From Mytilus galloprovincialis (Eukaryota; Mollusca; Bivalvia; Mytilida; Mytilidae), in contig NC_134845.1 of assembly GCF_965363235.1 (NCBI RefSeq), positions 20,214,524 through 20,278,523 of the forward strand: DNA of 64,000 nucleotides, read 5' to 3'. Shown here one piece after another: positions 1 through 10,019 of the stretch (position 1 is its first letter; each line of letters starts with the position of its first letter). The translations under genes were made by a program, and so were the position numbers. Below the pieces are notes generated by a model. That model saw only the letters and a program-made list of their open reading frames with translations. It ran no database searches and was not told where the DNA came from.

Positions 1-880
1 TAGCTTCCTGTATTTAAGAGCCCAAAATTATAACCCTTAAAAGCATTTTTTTGTGGTGATTTTTGATTTTTCAATGGCATTTATATAAAATTGGCAATGA
101 CGAAATTAGAATATGACTTTTCTTTTAAACTAAACTATGTTCTTTGAAATACATATGTTTAGGTTGATAACTTTGAATTAAGTTGTACTATTCCTCCGCC
201 AATCATCTTTGTTATTGTGATAATTTCAGTTTGAAGCATGACTTCTGAGGTATCAGTAAAAGTTTATATAAAGGTCTTGTTATAACCGGGTCATTCGTTT
301 TTAGCTTTATTTACGATTTGGTTTCTCGGATTATTGAAGATTGTACGATTACATCAAGCTGTTCACACCTTTGTTCTTTTTTATTTATGAAAAATGTTTC
401 ATTGACAATCATACTATTTTTTTCATATGGACTGTTTTTTATCAGCCAAAACTAGATGAAATAAAATATTGGATAAACCAACGAATGGATATTCGGGTTT
501 GTTATTTCACATAAATGGACTGCATTTCTAATTGCTTTATATTTCTGAAACTGAAAGAAAAAAGTTTATATTACCTTTTCCAAAACCATGCGTAATCAAA
601 AAAAAAACAAAATAGCGCAAGAGTAATTGTTACACTGCAGTTGTTATATCTTGCTTAAAAATAAAACAAGTAGGCAAGAATCTTCTCTTTGTTCTCTTTA
701 GATATTCGTAAGTGTTAACTTGCATCATACTAGACGGACTATTTACGTTAAACAAAATATAAACGTGAATGAAATAAAAACAATACACATATTGAATTCA
801 ATAAAAATACTACCAAGATGCAACATACAGTCTTTATGAATTAACATATACTTAGTTTAAACATATTTTTTTATAGTGGA
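1..880. other. Non-coding DNA, nothing recognised
   Basis: AT-rich sequence with no exon, RNA gene or structured repeat that I can support. It could be an intron of the collagen-like gene whose last exon lies at 7.08 kb, or intergenic DNA. Confidence 0.5.
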
Positions 881-889
881 TTGGGAAAC

Positions 890-1190
890 AAGTTTTGCAA
901 CTAATATTAATCCCTTTTCACTTAGCGGGTGCGAGTGTTGCCTTTGAGCTGCATTAGCCTGCTCTTTTTCGAAATCTACAAGGGTGTCTTTAACGTGCAA
1001 GAGATATGGCTCTCTCTTAACACAGGTCAGCCATTTATCGTCCCCTTCCGACGGACTATCATCGTTTCCACAAGACCATACTCGCAAATGGTGTCAAGGG
1101 AGAGCCGAAAATTTCATCCCTGACGGGAATCGAACCAGGAACCTTTGTGTTAGTAGTCAGATGTACTAACCACTACACCAGGGCTCTCAT
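890..1190 (-). repeat. tRNA-derived SINE
   Basis: Read on the minus strand, the element starts near 1190 with a tRNA-like head. A box A region (TGGTGTAGTGGTTAGTACAT) is followed by a perfect box B, GGTTCGATTCC, at 1126-1136. About 240 bases of non-tRNA body follow. This is the RNA polymerase III promoter layout of a SINE, not a functional tRNA gene, because the head does not fold to a clean acceptor stem with the downstream bases. The body may be one of the conserved central domains of metazoan SINEs, but I cannot assign which. I see no clear target-site duplication. Confidence 0.75.
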
Positions 1191-1191
1191 C

Positions 1192-1936
1192 AAGACAGTT
1201 TTGTGAAATGTAACATAACTATGGAATGTAAAAAAACATATGGAGAGTGATCTATCTTGATACTCATACCACATCTTTTTATATCTATGTTCAAAAATAG
1301 TCCAGTTCTAAAGCATGCCGAGTATAACACAAGTCACGATTAAAAGAAACAAGCACGGGTTTCCTAATATTGGACACGTTGGATTAACAATATAAATTTA
1401 AAATAAATTTACATCCTACTTATTGGTAAAGTACAACCCAGTCCAATAATTAACAAAAATATTATACAGATGAAAAATAATCGTGTCTTTACTGTTGAAT
1501 GAAATCTCATTATTATTATAGTTCTACACAACAGTAGCAGTAGTTTTGTACTGGTTTTTATTCGGACCAACCTACTTATTTGACCGTCTATAATCGCATA
1601 CATTCCGCTACATAAAATCAATTTCAATCAACACAATGAAATGTTTGGGTAGATCAAATCTAGGTTGATCACTAAAAGGTTTTCTTAATACTTAAATTTG
1701 TAGATAATTTGTTTTTTGACAGAACATATAAGAACGTCTTTTCAAAGGTTTACGGTTTGTTTAGTGTTCATCAAAGCTTGATTAAATTTAATCAGAACAT
1801 TTCTGGGATGGTAATTTCAGTCTAGTGCATATGGAATAAATGAAAAAAACTTCTAAAGCAATAATCTATTCCATAGTTCGCGATGCTGTCGTCGTAATAC
1901 GATGCCTTGATCGATTACATTTCACAAAACTGTCTT
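1192..1936. repeat. Inverted-repeat pair flanking about 700 bp
   Basis: A 22-bp sequence at 1192-1213 recurs in inverse orientation, without mismatch, at 1915-1936. A second 11-bp match (1217-1227 against 1868-1878) lies inside it. The spacing of the two matches differs by about 30 bases between the arms. It may be a decayed TIR element abutting the SINE; no transposase is present. Confidence 0.5.
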
Positions 1937-2715
1937 AATATTTGCCAATTAATTATTAATATTGGTAGACATGATAGTTATATACATATATATTGAGAAT
2001 GAAAAAAACTTTATAAAATGTCTTCTGTTATTCAACAAATTCTACACCGAACATTTTAAAACAAACATCATTTGTCTCGTTGGAATGGCGTACTGTTATT
2101 TGTCAATCCGCTTACTAAGTTTTTTTCATATATGTTTGTAAAGTTATTGAAATGAGAGGCAAAGAAGGGTATTCTATTATGTTCGAAAAAAAGGTATCAT
2201 AAGAGTCCCCTGTATATAATTTAGTTGTAGTTATAACTTATAGCAACATTGAAATGTTATCAAAACAGATAGAAAATTTATATCTATTTGAAATCTAAAT
2301 ATTACAAATTCGGATTTTTAACAATCAATATGCACTCAAAATATCAATAAGGTGTTGCTTGCATCTTACATCTAGTGCAAATATTATAGCACTTAATCTA
2401 TGACTTGTTCAAAGTGTTTTTATGTAAGACATAAGTAACTGACAAAAAGGTAAATGTTTGCATGGCACACTCGCAATTATTCTGTTACTGTTCATTTTAG
2501 TTTAATTTTGTCGATTTTTTTATTTGCTTTCGTTTTATAAATCATCCCAATAAATCGATAAACAGATACATTATAGTAACAGACAGAAAACAATACGGAA
2601 TTTCATAATTCATGTGAGAGATACCGGGTGGGTCACACAGGGGTAAGTGTCTTTTTGTATTTAAACATAATGTAAGCAAGGATATCCAAACTTGTACGTT
2701 TCTAAACAGTAGTAA

Positions 2716-3109
2716 TAGTTATCAAAAGTACCAGAATTATAATTTAGTACGCCAGACGCGCGTTTCGTCTACACAAGACTCATTAGTGACGCTAATGTCA
2801 AAATAGTTATGAAGCCAAACAAGTACAAAGTTGAAGAGCATTGAGGATCCAAAATTCCTAAAAGTTGTGCCAAATACGGCTAAGGAAATCTATTCCTGGG
2901 ACAAGAAAATCCTTAGTTTTTCGAAAAATTCAAAGTTTTGTAAACAGGAAATTTATAAAAATGACCACATAATTGATATTCATGTCGACACCGAAGTGCT
3001 GACTACTGGGCTGGTGATACCCTCGGGGACGAAACGTCCACCAGCAGTGGCATCGAGCCAGTGGTGTAAATAGTTATCAAAAGTACCAGGATTATAATTT
3101 AGTACGCCA
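2716..3109 (+). repeat. Dimeric dispersed repeat, GACGCGCG-head type
   Basis: A 39-bp sequence at 2716-2754 (starting TAGTTATCAAAAGTACCAG) is repeated directly at 3071-3109, giving a unit of about 355 bp. The head after the first direct repeat contains GACGCGCGTTTCGTCTAC, then a middle section. The unit ends with the core CCACCAGCAGTGGCATCGA. Related copies or fragments lie at 13.96, 27.4, 32.75, 37.4, 37.64, 46.04 and 61.77 kb. The open frame across it has no known domain and is probably chance. Confidence 0.8.
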
Positions 3110-3408
3110 TTAGTAAATGTGCATTCATCAAAATAGGACTATTAATTGCGTTTTATAAATTCCTGGGCTACATATATCAGATGGGCGCGGACACAATGTC
3201 CTGGTAATGACACAGAACTGGTTTATCCTGGTAAACTAAATATATAGAGATATAAATGATTTAATTTTGGATGTAACGCGTCTTCTGATTGGATGACGTC
3301 GTTTTGTTTATCAGCTCATAGACATAATTTAGTTATGTGACCGTGACGTCATCAACGTTTTTTCATGGTTTACTCCGGTTAAAAATGGAATTTAGATTTA
3401 AATAATAA

Positions 3409-3519
3409 GAAATAACTGTTATGTTTTTTTCTGTCTATTCGGGCTACGCGGGTTATTCAGTGTGCACCACATTTTTAATGTTTATTTCTGCATAGACAGA
3501 AAAATATTACAGTCATTCC
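3409..3519. repeat. Hairpin (foldback) repeat
   Basis: Arms of about 29 bp at 3409-3438 and 3492-3519 are near-perfect inverted copies sharing TTTTTCTGTCTAT. The loop carries CGGGCTACGCGGG. It resembles other foldback MITEs in this window. A perfect cAMP-response palindrome, TGACGTCA, lies 60 bases upstream at 3344-3351. Confidence 0.6.
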
Positions 3520-3935
3520 TTCAATGTTAATAAAAACATTCAAAAACAAAAATAAAAATATGTGAATTTCGTTACATATTTTTTTTATTGATATGACAAG
3601 AGCACATAACAATATTGTTACTAAAAATGTTTCAAATAACTGACTTTTTTTACAAATTGATAGATTGGTTATTGATCTTTTATGCCATATTACTAACTCT
3701 AAGATATGTTTACATAGGCAGTATCCGGTGAGAATTATAGACCATTAGCTCGAATATTCCAAATCAACTTAAATCGGGATCGAATGCATCAGCCATAAGC
3801 GGAGTTTTGATTCAAAATATCAGTATTTACAAGCTACTGAACAGATAAAGGCACTATACAGACCATTCGGGCACCAATGCACGTGTTGTAAATGATGACT
3901 ATCAACATGATCAACAACCATCATATTAAAACACC

Positions 3936-4072
3936 CCCAAGGGTGACTGGTGTATATATGTCATTGTTGAAGGCCGTGGAGTGACCTATAGTTGTTTATT
4001 TCTTTGTCATTTTGGTCTCTTGTGGACAGTTGTCTCAATATTGGCAATCATACCCCATCTTCGTTTTTATAT
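3936..4072 (+). repeat. Mussel dispersed repeat, GTACGGTGACC family
   Basis: This matches the family seen best at 23.3 kb and 43.2 kb in this window, with the block TTGTTGAAGGCCGTGGAGTG and the end TTGGCAATCATACC. Further copies or fragments lie near 6.5, 10.5, 14.9, 16.0, 18.3, 23.3, 43.2, 45.0, 48.7, 50.9, 52.5, 59.1 and 60.8 kb. It has no coding capacity, and its class (SINE-like or MITE) is not settled by what I can see. Confidence 0.7.
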
Positions 4073-4704
4073 GTACTGTTAGCATACATAACGGAAGTAC
4101 AACATTATAAATAAAATATAAACGGCATAGCATCATAAGAATTATAAAGTCAAAAATATAATACCTGCATCATGTGCGGTCGAAAACAGACCAAAGTAAA
4201 ATCATTATAATTAGGGATTGATAGGAGTAATAAATTGGACATTTATTTGTAAACCTGATATTGTGAAATAGGTGCAGGATAAATTCCAATGTTCATCACG
4301 TTTCTAGTGAGAAAAAAAACACACATAACATTTTTAAAATATGCATAATGATTGCAAAATCAAGTTAGTAAGACCTGGTTTGAATTATAATAAACCTTTC
4401 TTAAATAATGTGTTAACTTTTCTCCCTCAAGCAATGTTGACCTAAGACGGATTTATTAAAATATTTAAAGTTCATTTTTGGTCATATAGCTTTCTGAATA
4501 TTTCAATTTGCAAATATTGATAGAGAGATATAACTCATTTGTACATTATGGTTATTATCTGTTAATGATTTTAACAACTGGTTTTTTCTTTAATACAGAA
4601 CTTTTTGTTTTTGGTTTGATTATGTCTTTTTTTCACCTTGTCCATATATGGTAAAAATCTCAAAAAGTGTAACCTTTATAAAGGAATTGTAGTGAATATG
4701 TTCT

Positions 4705-5516
4705 GGACCATATGAGTATTTTTGGACCATATGCGTATGACTGTACGCGTATGGTCGGGGTAATTTACAGGTTTACTTTCAATATTAACTCTTCATAAAA
4801 ACCCTTCTTGGGTTCAAAAATTAATAATAACAAGATTAACTAATTCATCACTAGTCAAAAGGAGAGGAAACACATTTTTTACCTATGGTCATTACCGATA
4901 TGTTACTACGAGTGAATGGCAAAATGTCGACTTTGGAAGATAACTTTCAAAACTATCTGTTACAAAAGAAGTCAACTGTTTAACTATAAACTGACGTAAA
5001 AATCCACATGCAGAATAAAGAGTTTCATCATTTGCTTACTTTTGAAACTTTATATAATTAGGATAAGCAATTCAGATTTTTTTTACTTATACGTGCTTTT
5101 TTTTTAATGAACGACGTCACCGGCAGGGACCCGAGCTTGTTTATTGAAGTTTTCTAGTGATATGATATACTTCAGTCGTGTTACGATATATATGATACAT
5201 TTTGTATCTTGGGCATCTTAAAACACCGAAGACACATTGGAACGACCAAGGACCAAAGAAAGGTTATTGTACCGTGTGGAAATAAATGTCACCTTACTTA
5301 AACATGCAAGAATACAATAAGCGATGAAAACTAAATTTGGGTTGATGTAGCTATAGCCTTTGAATATTAAATAATAAATTTTCATGTAGCCTTCATTGGT
5401 TCTTTTTTATAAAGTTTTCTAATATATACTATTGAATAAAAGTACCACATGGTCCAAATACTCATATGGTCATGCCCGTTAATAACCAAACAAGTATATA
5501 CTCATATGGTTGGGCC
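4705..5516 (+). mobile_element. Non-autonomous TIR DNA transposon, copy 1
   Basis: The left end carries stacked motifs (GGACCATATGAGTATTT, then ATGCGTATG). The right end carries their inverse (CCAAATACTCATATGGTC, then ATACTCATATGGT). A second copy with the same ends and the same interior landmark (GTGAATGGCAA followed by TGTCGACTT) lies at 29347-30230. I see no transposase frame, so this is a non-autonomous element of roughly 0.8 kb. The superfamily cannot be named without the target-site duplication. Confidence 0.7.
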
Positions 5517-5879
5517 ACAACTTGTTGCTTGAAAAAACACCCTGATCAATGCATTTTATTACTTGAAATGGATGTTATAACCTTATAATGATTTAATAAA
5601 TCGGTCTGATTTCTAAAGTGAGATGTAAAAATCTCCCTTATTAAGAAGAATAAATATGATATGATTTACGGGCGCTCTAAACATATTTTTGGAACAGCCT
5701 TCTTCTGAAACATTAGACAGACAGATATGTCAAAATAAATCTATTGTAAAGTTTTTGACAGTACAAAAACCTAGAGATCCTTTACAGAACAGAGAAATTC
5801 CGTCTATGTTCTGCTTTGAAGAACTTTTAACCTGGCCTTTAACGAACTCTCCTGTTTAAACAACGTTTAAAGAAGTAAA

Positions 5880-6485
5880 GACAATTTTCCACTCAAAAGA
5901 TTCTTATAAATTCTAAAGAACCTCTTGATAATTATAAATCTCGGTCTGTTTCTGAAACTAGTTCTTACATACTTTTGATTTCTTAACCCGGTATTACCAC
6001 CATTTCCCATATGAATTTTTTATTTAAAAGAAAAAAACATTGAACGGTAAAATTAAATTATTTTATATTTCTTAATGTGACATTTTCATTGTAAAATGCC
6101 ATACACGCGAAGCAATGCATGTGGTTTTTAAATTTGATAGATGCTTTTTGTGCTTTATTGTTAAATATTTGTTTGTTTTGTGATTGTGAAACAGTGATGA
6201 CTGTTGTACCCATAGTTTGACTATTTACCTACTATGTCTGTTTTGTTCACGCATAGTGGTAAATATAATGGAATTTGATGCGACTGTCATACAAGTGAGA
6301 GGTTTAGCACTATAAAACCAGGTTCAATCCACCATTTTCTACTTTTGAAAATGCCTGTACCAAGTCAGGAATATGACAATTGTTGTCCATTCGTTTGATG
6401 TGCTTTATCATTTGATTTTGCAATTTGATTAGGGACTTTCCGTTTTGTATTTCCCTCGGAGTTCAGTATGTTTGTAATTTTACTT
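5880..6485 (+). repeat. 640-bp dispersed repeat, copy 1
   Basis: Shares a long collinear similarity with 17050-17695 (+) and 12690-13335 (-). Landmarks are AAATCTCGGTCTGTTTCT near the left end and AAAATGCCTGTACCAAGTCA near the right. Partial copies lie near 56.7 kb (-), 58.3 kb (+) and 60.7 kb (-). The repeat has no convincing protein. It could be one end of a larger element, but no partner domain is visible here. Confidence 0.7.
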
Positions 6486-7077
6486 TTTACAGCTTTCAAT
6501 AATTGACAAAACTCATACAACATAGTCAGCTATAAAAACCCAGAAATTACAAATGTAAAACAATTCAGTCGAGAAAAATAACGTCTAGTTAACATTAGTT
6601 TTCTTTGTTTTGCAATGAGCTGAACCGGATTTACTACTAGTATTAATAAGAAAGAGAAGTTTATGAAATGTTAAAATGCATAATCGCCCTTTTTACATAC
6701 AAGTATAGAGTTATTGCACAAATGCTGCGATCGGCATTTCAACTGGTTTGTATCAAATATTAAGTATGATATCCTTCAGTTCTTTAGGTTAGTATCTTAC
6801 ATTGGGTATATAATTAACCTAGTATCTTTTCATTTTTTATCTACACAAAGGCAATTGTTGCGTGTGATTGCTCTAAAAAAAATCAAGTATTTGAAATTGT
6901 CATTTAAGCAATGGGAAAACACATTCGAACACTTTGCATGTACCACATGCATTATGCTTTGAAAAGGTAATCCCCAGTGACATGTAAATGACTGAAGTGT
7001 CAAATTTGACGAAGCAATATAAACATGACTATTGATATTTGTCGTTAATTGGAGCATCATTTGTTTTTATTATTCAG

Positions 7078-7535
7078 GTTGGGCTGGTGGTAGTTATTTC
7101 AATAGCCCAGGTGGTGCAGCAGAATATGTGTGCTTACCCCCAGATCCGGATTTTGTGAAAACAAGTGGTGGTGATCATGGTCGTATGTTTGGTGCAGAGT
7201 TTGATTCAAACTTCTTTGCTAGTGATGCTCATGACGAGGATGTCCCATGTGCTTTGTGTAGACCAAAACATTCGTCATCTTCAATCATGACTCCTGGGAA
7301 AAATACATGCTACCCTGGATGGAAAATAGAATATCACGGATACCTTGCATCTGGTCATCACACATATCCATCAGCAAACTCTTTTGTGTGTGTAGATATA
7401 AACCCAGAATATAAAATAGGATTAGCTGCACACAACGGCAAACTGTTCTATGAAGTTCTTGCTAAATATGGATCCCTCAAATGTCCTCCATACAAGCCAG
7501 ACCATCCCCTCACTTGCGTTGTTTGTACAAAATAA
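7078..7535 (+). CDS. Short-chain collagen C4-like protein, last exon
   Basis: This is the 3' terminal coding exon, about 152 residues, entered through a strong acceptor (TTTTTATTATTCAG, ending at 7077) with one base of the first codon supplied upstream. It starts with GWAGGSYF and contains GGAAEYVCLPPDP, DVPCALC, CYPGWKIEYHGYL and SFVCVDINP. It ends with a CxxC pair (CVVCTK) before TAA. This Cys-rich domain is what I recognise as the C-terminal domain of mollusc and sponge short-chain-collagen-like secreted proteins, usually placed after a signal peptide and Gly-X-Y repeats. No Gly-X-Y exon or other upstream exon is visible in 1-7077, so the 5' part lies outside the window or across a long intron. 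The domain assignment is from family memory; the function (extracellular matrix or haemolymph) is inferred. Confidence 0.75.
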
Positions 7536-7536
7536 A
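7531..7536 (+). promoter_or_regulatory. Polyadenylation signal overlapping the stop codon
   Basis: AATAAA at 7531-7536 contains the TAA stop of the collagen-like exon (7533-7535). If used, the 3' untranslated region would be only about 15-30 bases. Another AATAAA lies near 7612. Confidence 0.4.
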
Positions 7537-8123
7537 GTCAATGCTGAAAAATTGATCTAACGTTGTTTTTTTTATTTCACAGGATTATTTTTATGGTATG
7601 CATTGATACGAAAATAAATTTCTGTCTCAATGATAAGGGTAGTATTAATGATTTAGCATTATTGATATGATCATCATATATGTCATAGTGAACATTACAT
7701 TTTCAATTTTCTTAAAAAAAAATAAGATATGGATTTACTTTTAAACGAGTAGTTCACACTGTCAAATGCAAACTACCGTTACTTAAGATGAATGATAAAA
7801 ATGGTAACGATTACAGCAAACATTCAAACAATTTATACAATTTTTGTCAGAAAAAAAGACATGGCCATATACACAACATCAGAATTAAAAACAGAAAAGA
7901 TGAACCATAATTGTATTCAAAGAAAAATGTGTCAAATTCGTCAGTGTAGATCATTTCTTTAAAATCAAGACAAGTAATATGTTTAAAGGTATTATCATGG
8001 GTCATATTCATATGCACTGTTTCATCCGTTATGTTGTTTATTTTGATGTCATTACGTATTATTTTCAAGGTGTATTTTACAGGTGAACATATTAGGTACG
8101 ACTAGCAGTGTTTTATTCTTTTT

Positions 8124-8552
8124 GGATGTAATATGTTTGATGAGGATAAGGAGTGCATTTCTTTCTTACACAAACGATGCAAACGGCTAAGCGCGCACAT
8201 GTTTTGATCATTTCTTTCAAACATACGTTTGCAAGTTTACATAAATTTTGACAAACTATGCACACCCACAAAACTGCGTCTGCAGTTTGTCGTTTGTCGT
8301 TTGTTAGTACAAACGCTACATGTGTTTCTAACTTTAACCTGATTAAACGAAGTATTTGTTTCTACGTTTGTAAAAGGTCTGTTTACCAACAACATGGGCA
8401 TGCATTATTGAAAGTTTAAACAGGGTCAGTAAAGACTGATTAAACGATGTATTTGTTTCTACTTTTGTAGCGTTTAGAAAACAACAACAAACGCGACACA
8501 ACGTTTACAAAATTTTGGTTAGAAAGAAATGCGTCCAAGGTCATATACATCC
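8124..8552. mobile_element. MITE-like element with imperfect TIRs
   Basis: The left end (GGATGTAATATG, then GTGCATTTCTTTCTT at 8153-8167) is matched in inverse at the right (AGAAAGAAATGCG at 8521-8533, then CATATACATCC). The interior is rich in CAAACG/CGTTTG. It holds a 32-bp direct repeat (TATTTGTTTCTACGTTTGTA near 8352 and a close copy near 8451). There is no coding potential. Confidence 0.5.
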
Positions 8553-8733
8553 ACGTTTGTTTTGCTATGCAAATACTGTCATTTGCAATTGTTGTGCGCA
8601 AACACATGCACGCTCCACTAGGGACATTTACATCATTTTATGTAATTTAAATTCCGTATGCCTATGTGAACTCTATTACAGATGAGGAAAATTGCACAAT
8701 ATATTGCCTTTCACATCACAGCTTTCATTATAA

Positions 8734-9370
8734 TTACCAATTAAACCAAAATCGAAGATATCTAACAGATATGGTTGCATAATATGATGATTTCAACTTC
8801 ACCCTTTGAAACTCTCGGTTTAATAGCTTTCTTGTGAGCAGCATCCCTCTATTAGGAAAATCATGATAGGAAATACAAGCCCTGGAAAATCGTATCAATT
8901 GAGAGATATATACTCCATATGCTTGTTCTGCTTGAATTTTGCTACATGTACGAAGATATAGAAAGTTCACAATTGTGAAAGCTGAAATCATTGTAAAGAT
9001 TTATTTTTAACTCATTGTCAATTTTTAGTTTAGATGTAAGTCAAGATATGCGGAAGACTTAACTGTATATGTTGTATCATTTATCTCTAGTTCGATGGGA
9101 TTGATGCGTCCAACATAATAACCACATTTTGAACTATTTAGCGATAGAACATCACATATGTAACGGAAAGTAAAGTTAAACAATATTGCTAACTTGGTTT
9201 TGTTTCTTTCTAAGAAGTTTTTGTAAGAAGTCAGTATCATAAGAATTAAGGAACATGTCGACAAGAAAAGGGACATCATTTGTTTCCATGGGAATGCTGA
9301 TAGTTAGTTGAAAAACACGACCCCCAAACGCAACAAATATGTTGTCAATCAAGCAATCTAGCATCTTGAA
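8734..9370 (-). mobile_element. Reverse-transcriptase element remnant, copy 1 (fossil)
   Basis: Minus-strand frames show pieces of a reverse transcriptase of an invertebrate retroelement family. Landmarks are a fingers/palm segment near 9.2-9.36 kb, the segment around ICDVLSLN near 9.15 kb, and the conserved downstream block containing GVYISQLIRFSRAC near 8.9 kb. The element is clearly broken, with several breaks, and old. It is probably a non-LTR or Penelope-like lineage, but I cannot fix the lineage by eye. Confidence 0.65.
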
Positions 9371-9419
9371 AATGCCAGTTTCATAGAATTTTTTTTTTGA
9401 ATCAGTGTTATTTTTTACA

Positions 9420-9995
9420 AAGTAGGATTTCTCCTTCCTTAAACAAGATATTTGTATCTACGTTGGTCATTATTTTTTATGAAACTAAGCAATACCAACT
9501 CTTTCAATTTTTCTTTTTAGTTTGGAATGGGGAATACTTGTGTAAAGTGTAGAAAGTCAAATGTTTTATTACTATTGCATATAAAATGGGTAGTTTCACA
9601 ATAACTTTTCAGTACAAGTCTTCATAAGAGAACAAAATACACAGAAATTGTCAATTTCTAGACGTAAGTCAAGATATGCGTAAGACTTAACTGTATATGT
9701 TGTGTCCTTTATCACTAGTCGATTGGATAGATGCGACTAACAAAATAAACCACATTTTGTACTATTTAGCGATAGAACATCACATATGTAGAGTTAAAAG
9801 ATATTGCTGACTTTTTTTTCTTTGTAAGAAGTTTTTGTATTAAGTCAGCTTCATAAAAATTAAGGAACAAGTCGGCAAGAAAAGAGACTACCTTTGTTTC
9901 CATGGGAATGTTGATAGGTTGTTGAAAAACACGCCCCCAAACGTAACAAATATGTTGTCAATCAAGCAATCAATCATCTTGATACTGTCAGTTTC
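9420..9995 (-). mobile_element. Reverse-transcriptase element remnant, copy 2 (fossil)
   Basis: The DNA repeats the 9.02-9.36 kb part of copy 1 in the same orientation: compare GTCAAGATATGCG and ATAGAACATCACATATGTA, present in both. It is a second, shorter and more decayed copy standing head-to-tail with the first. The two may come from local duplication or from two insertions. Confidence 0.55.
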
Positions 9996-10019
9996 ATAAA
10001 ATTGGATTTACTTTAAAAG

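Noticed and set aside
857-1169. Three overlapping open frames around 0.9-1.2 kb
   Set aside because: All are within the SINE body and tRNA-like head.
890-1190. A true tRNA gene on the minus strand
   Set aside because: Boxes A and B are good, but the acceptor stem does not pair and the similarity continues into a long SINE body.
2632-2645. Possible exon end before a GGGGTAAGTG donor near 2.64 kb, upstream of the collagen-like exon
   Set aside because: The upstream frame has no Gly-X-Y pattern or family motif, and the donor alone is not enough.
2831-3073. 80-codon plus-strand frame, with a relative at 61697-62065
   Set aside because: Both lie inside copies of the dimeric dispersed repeat. 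The shared residues reflect repeat similarity, and no domain is recognised.
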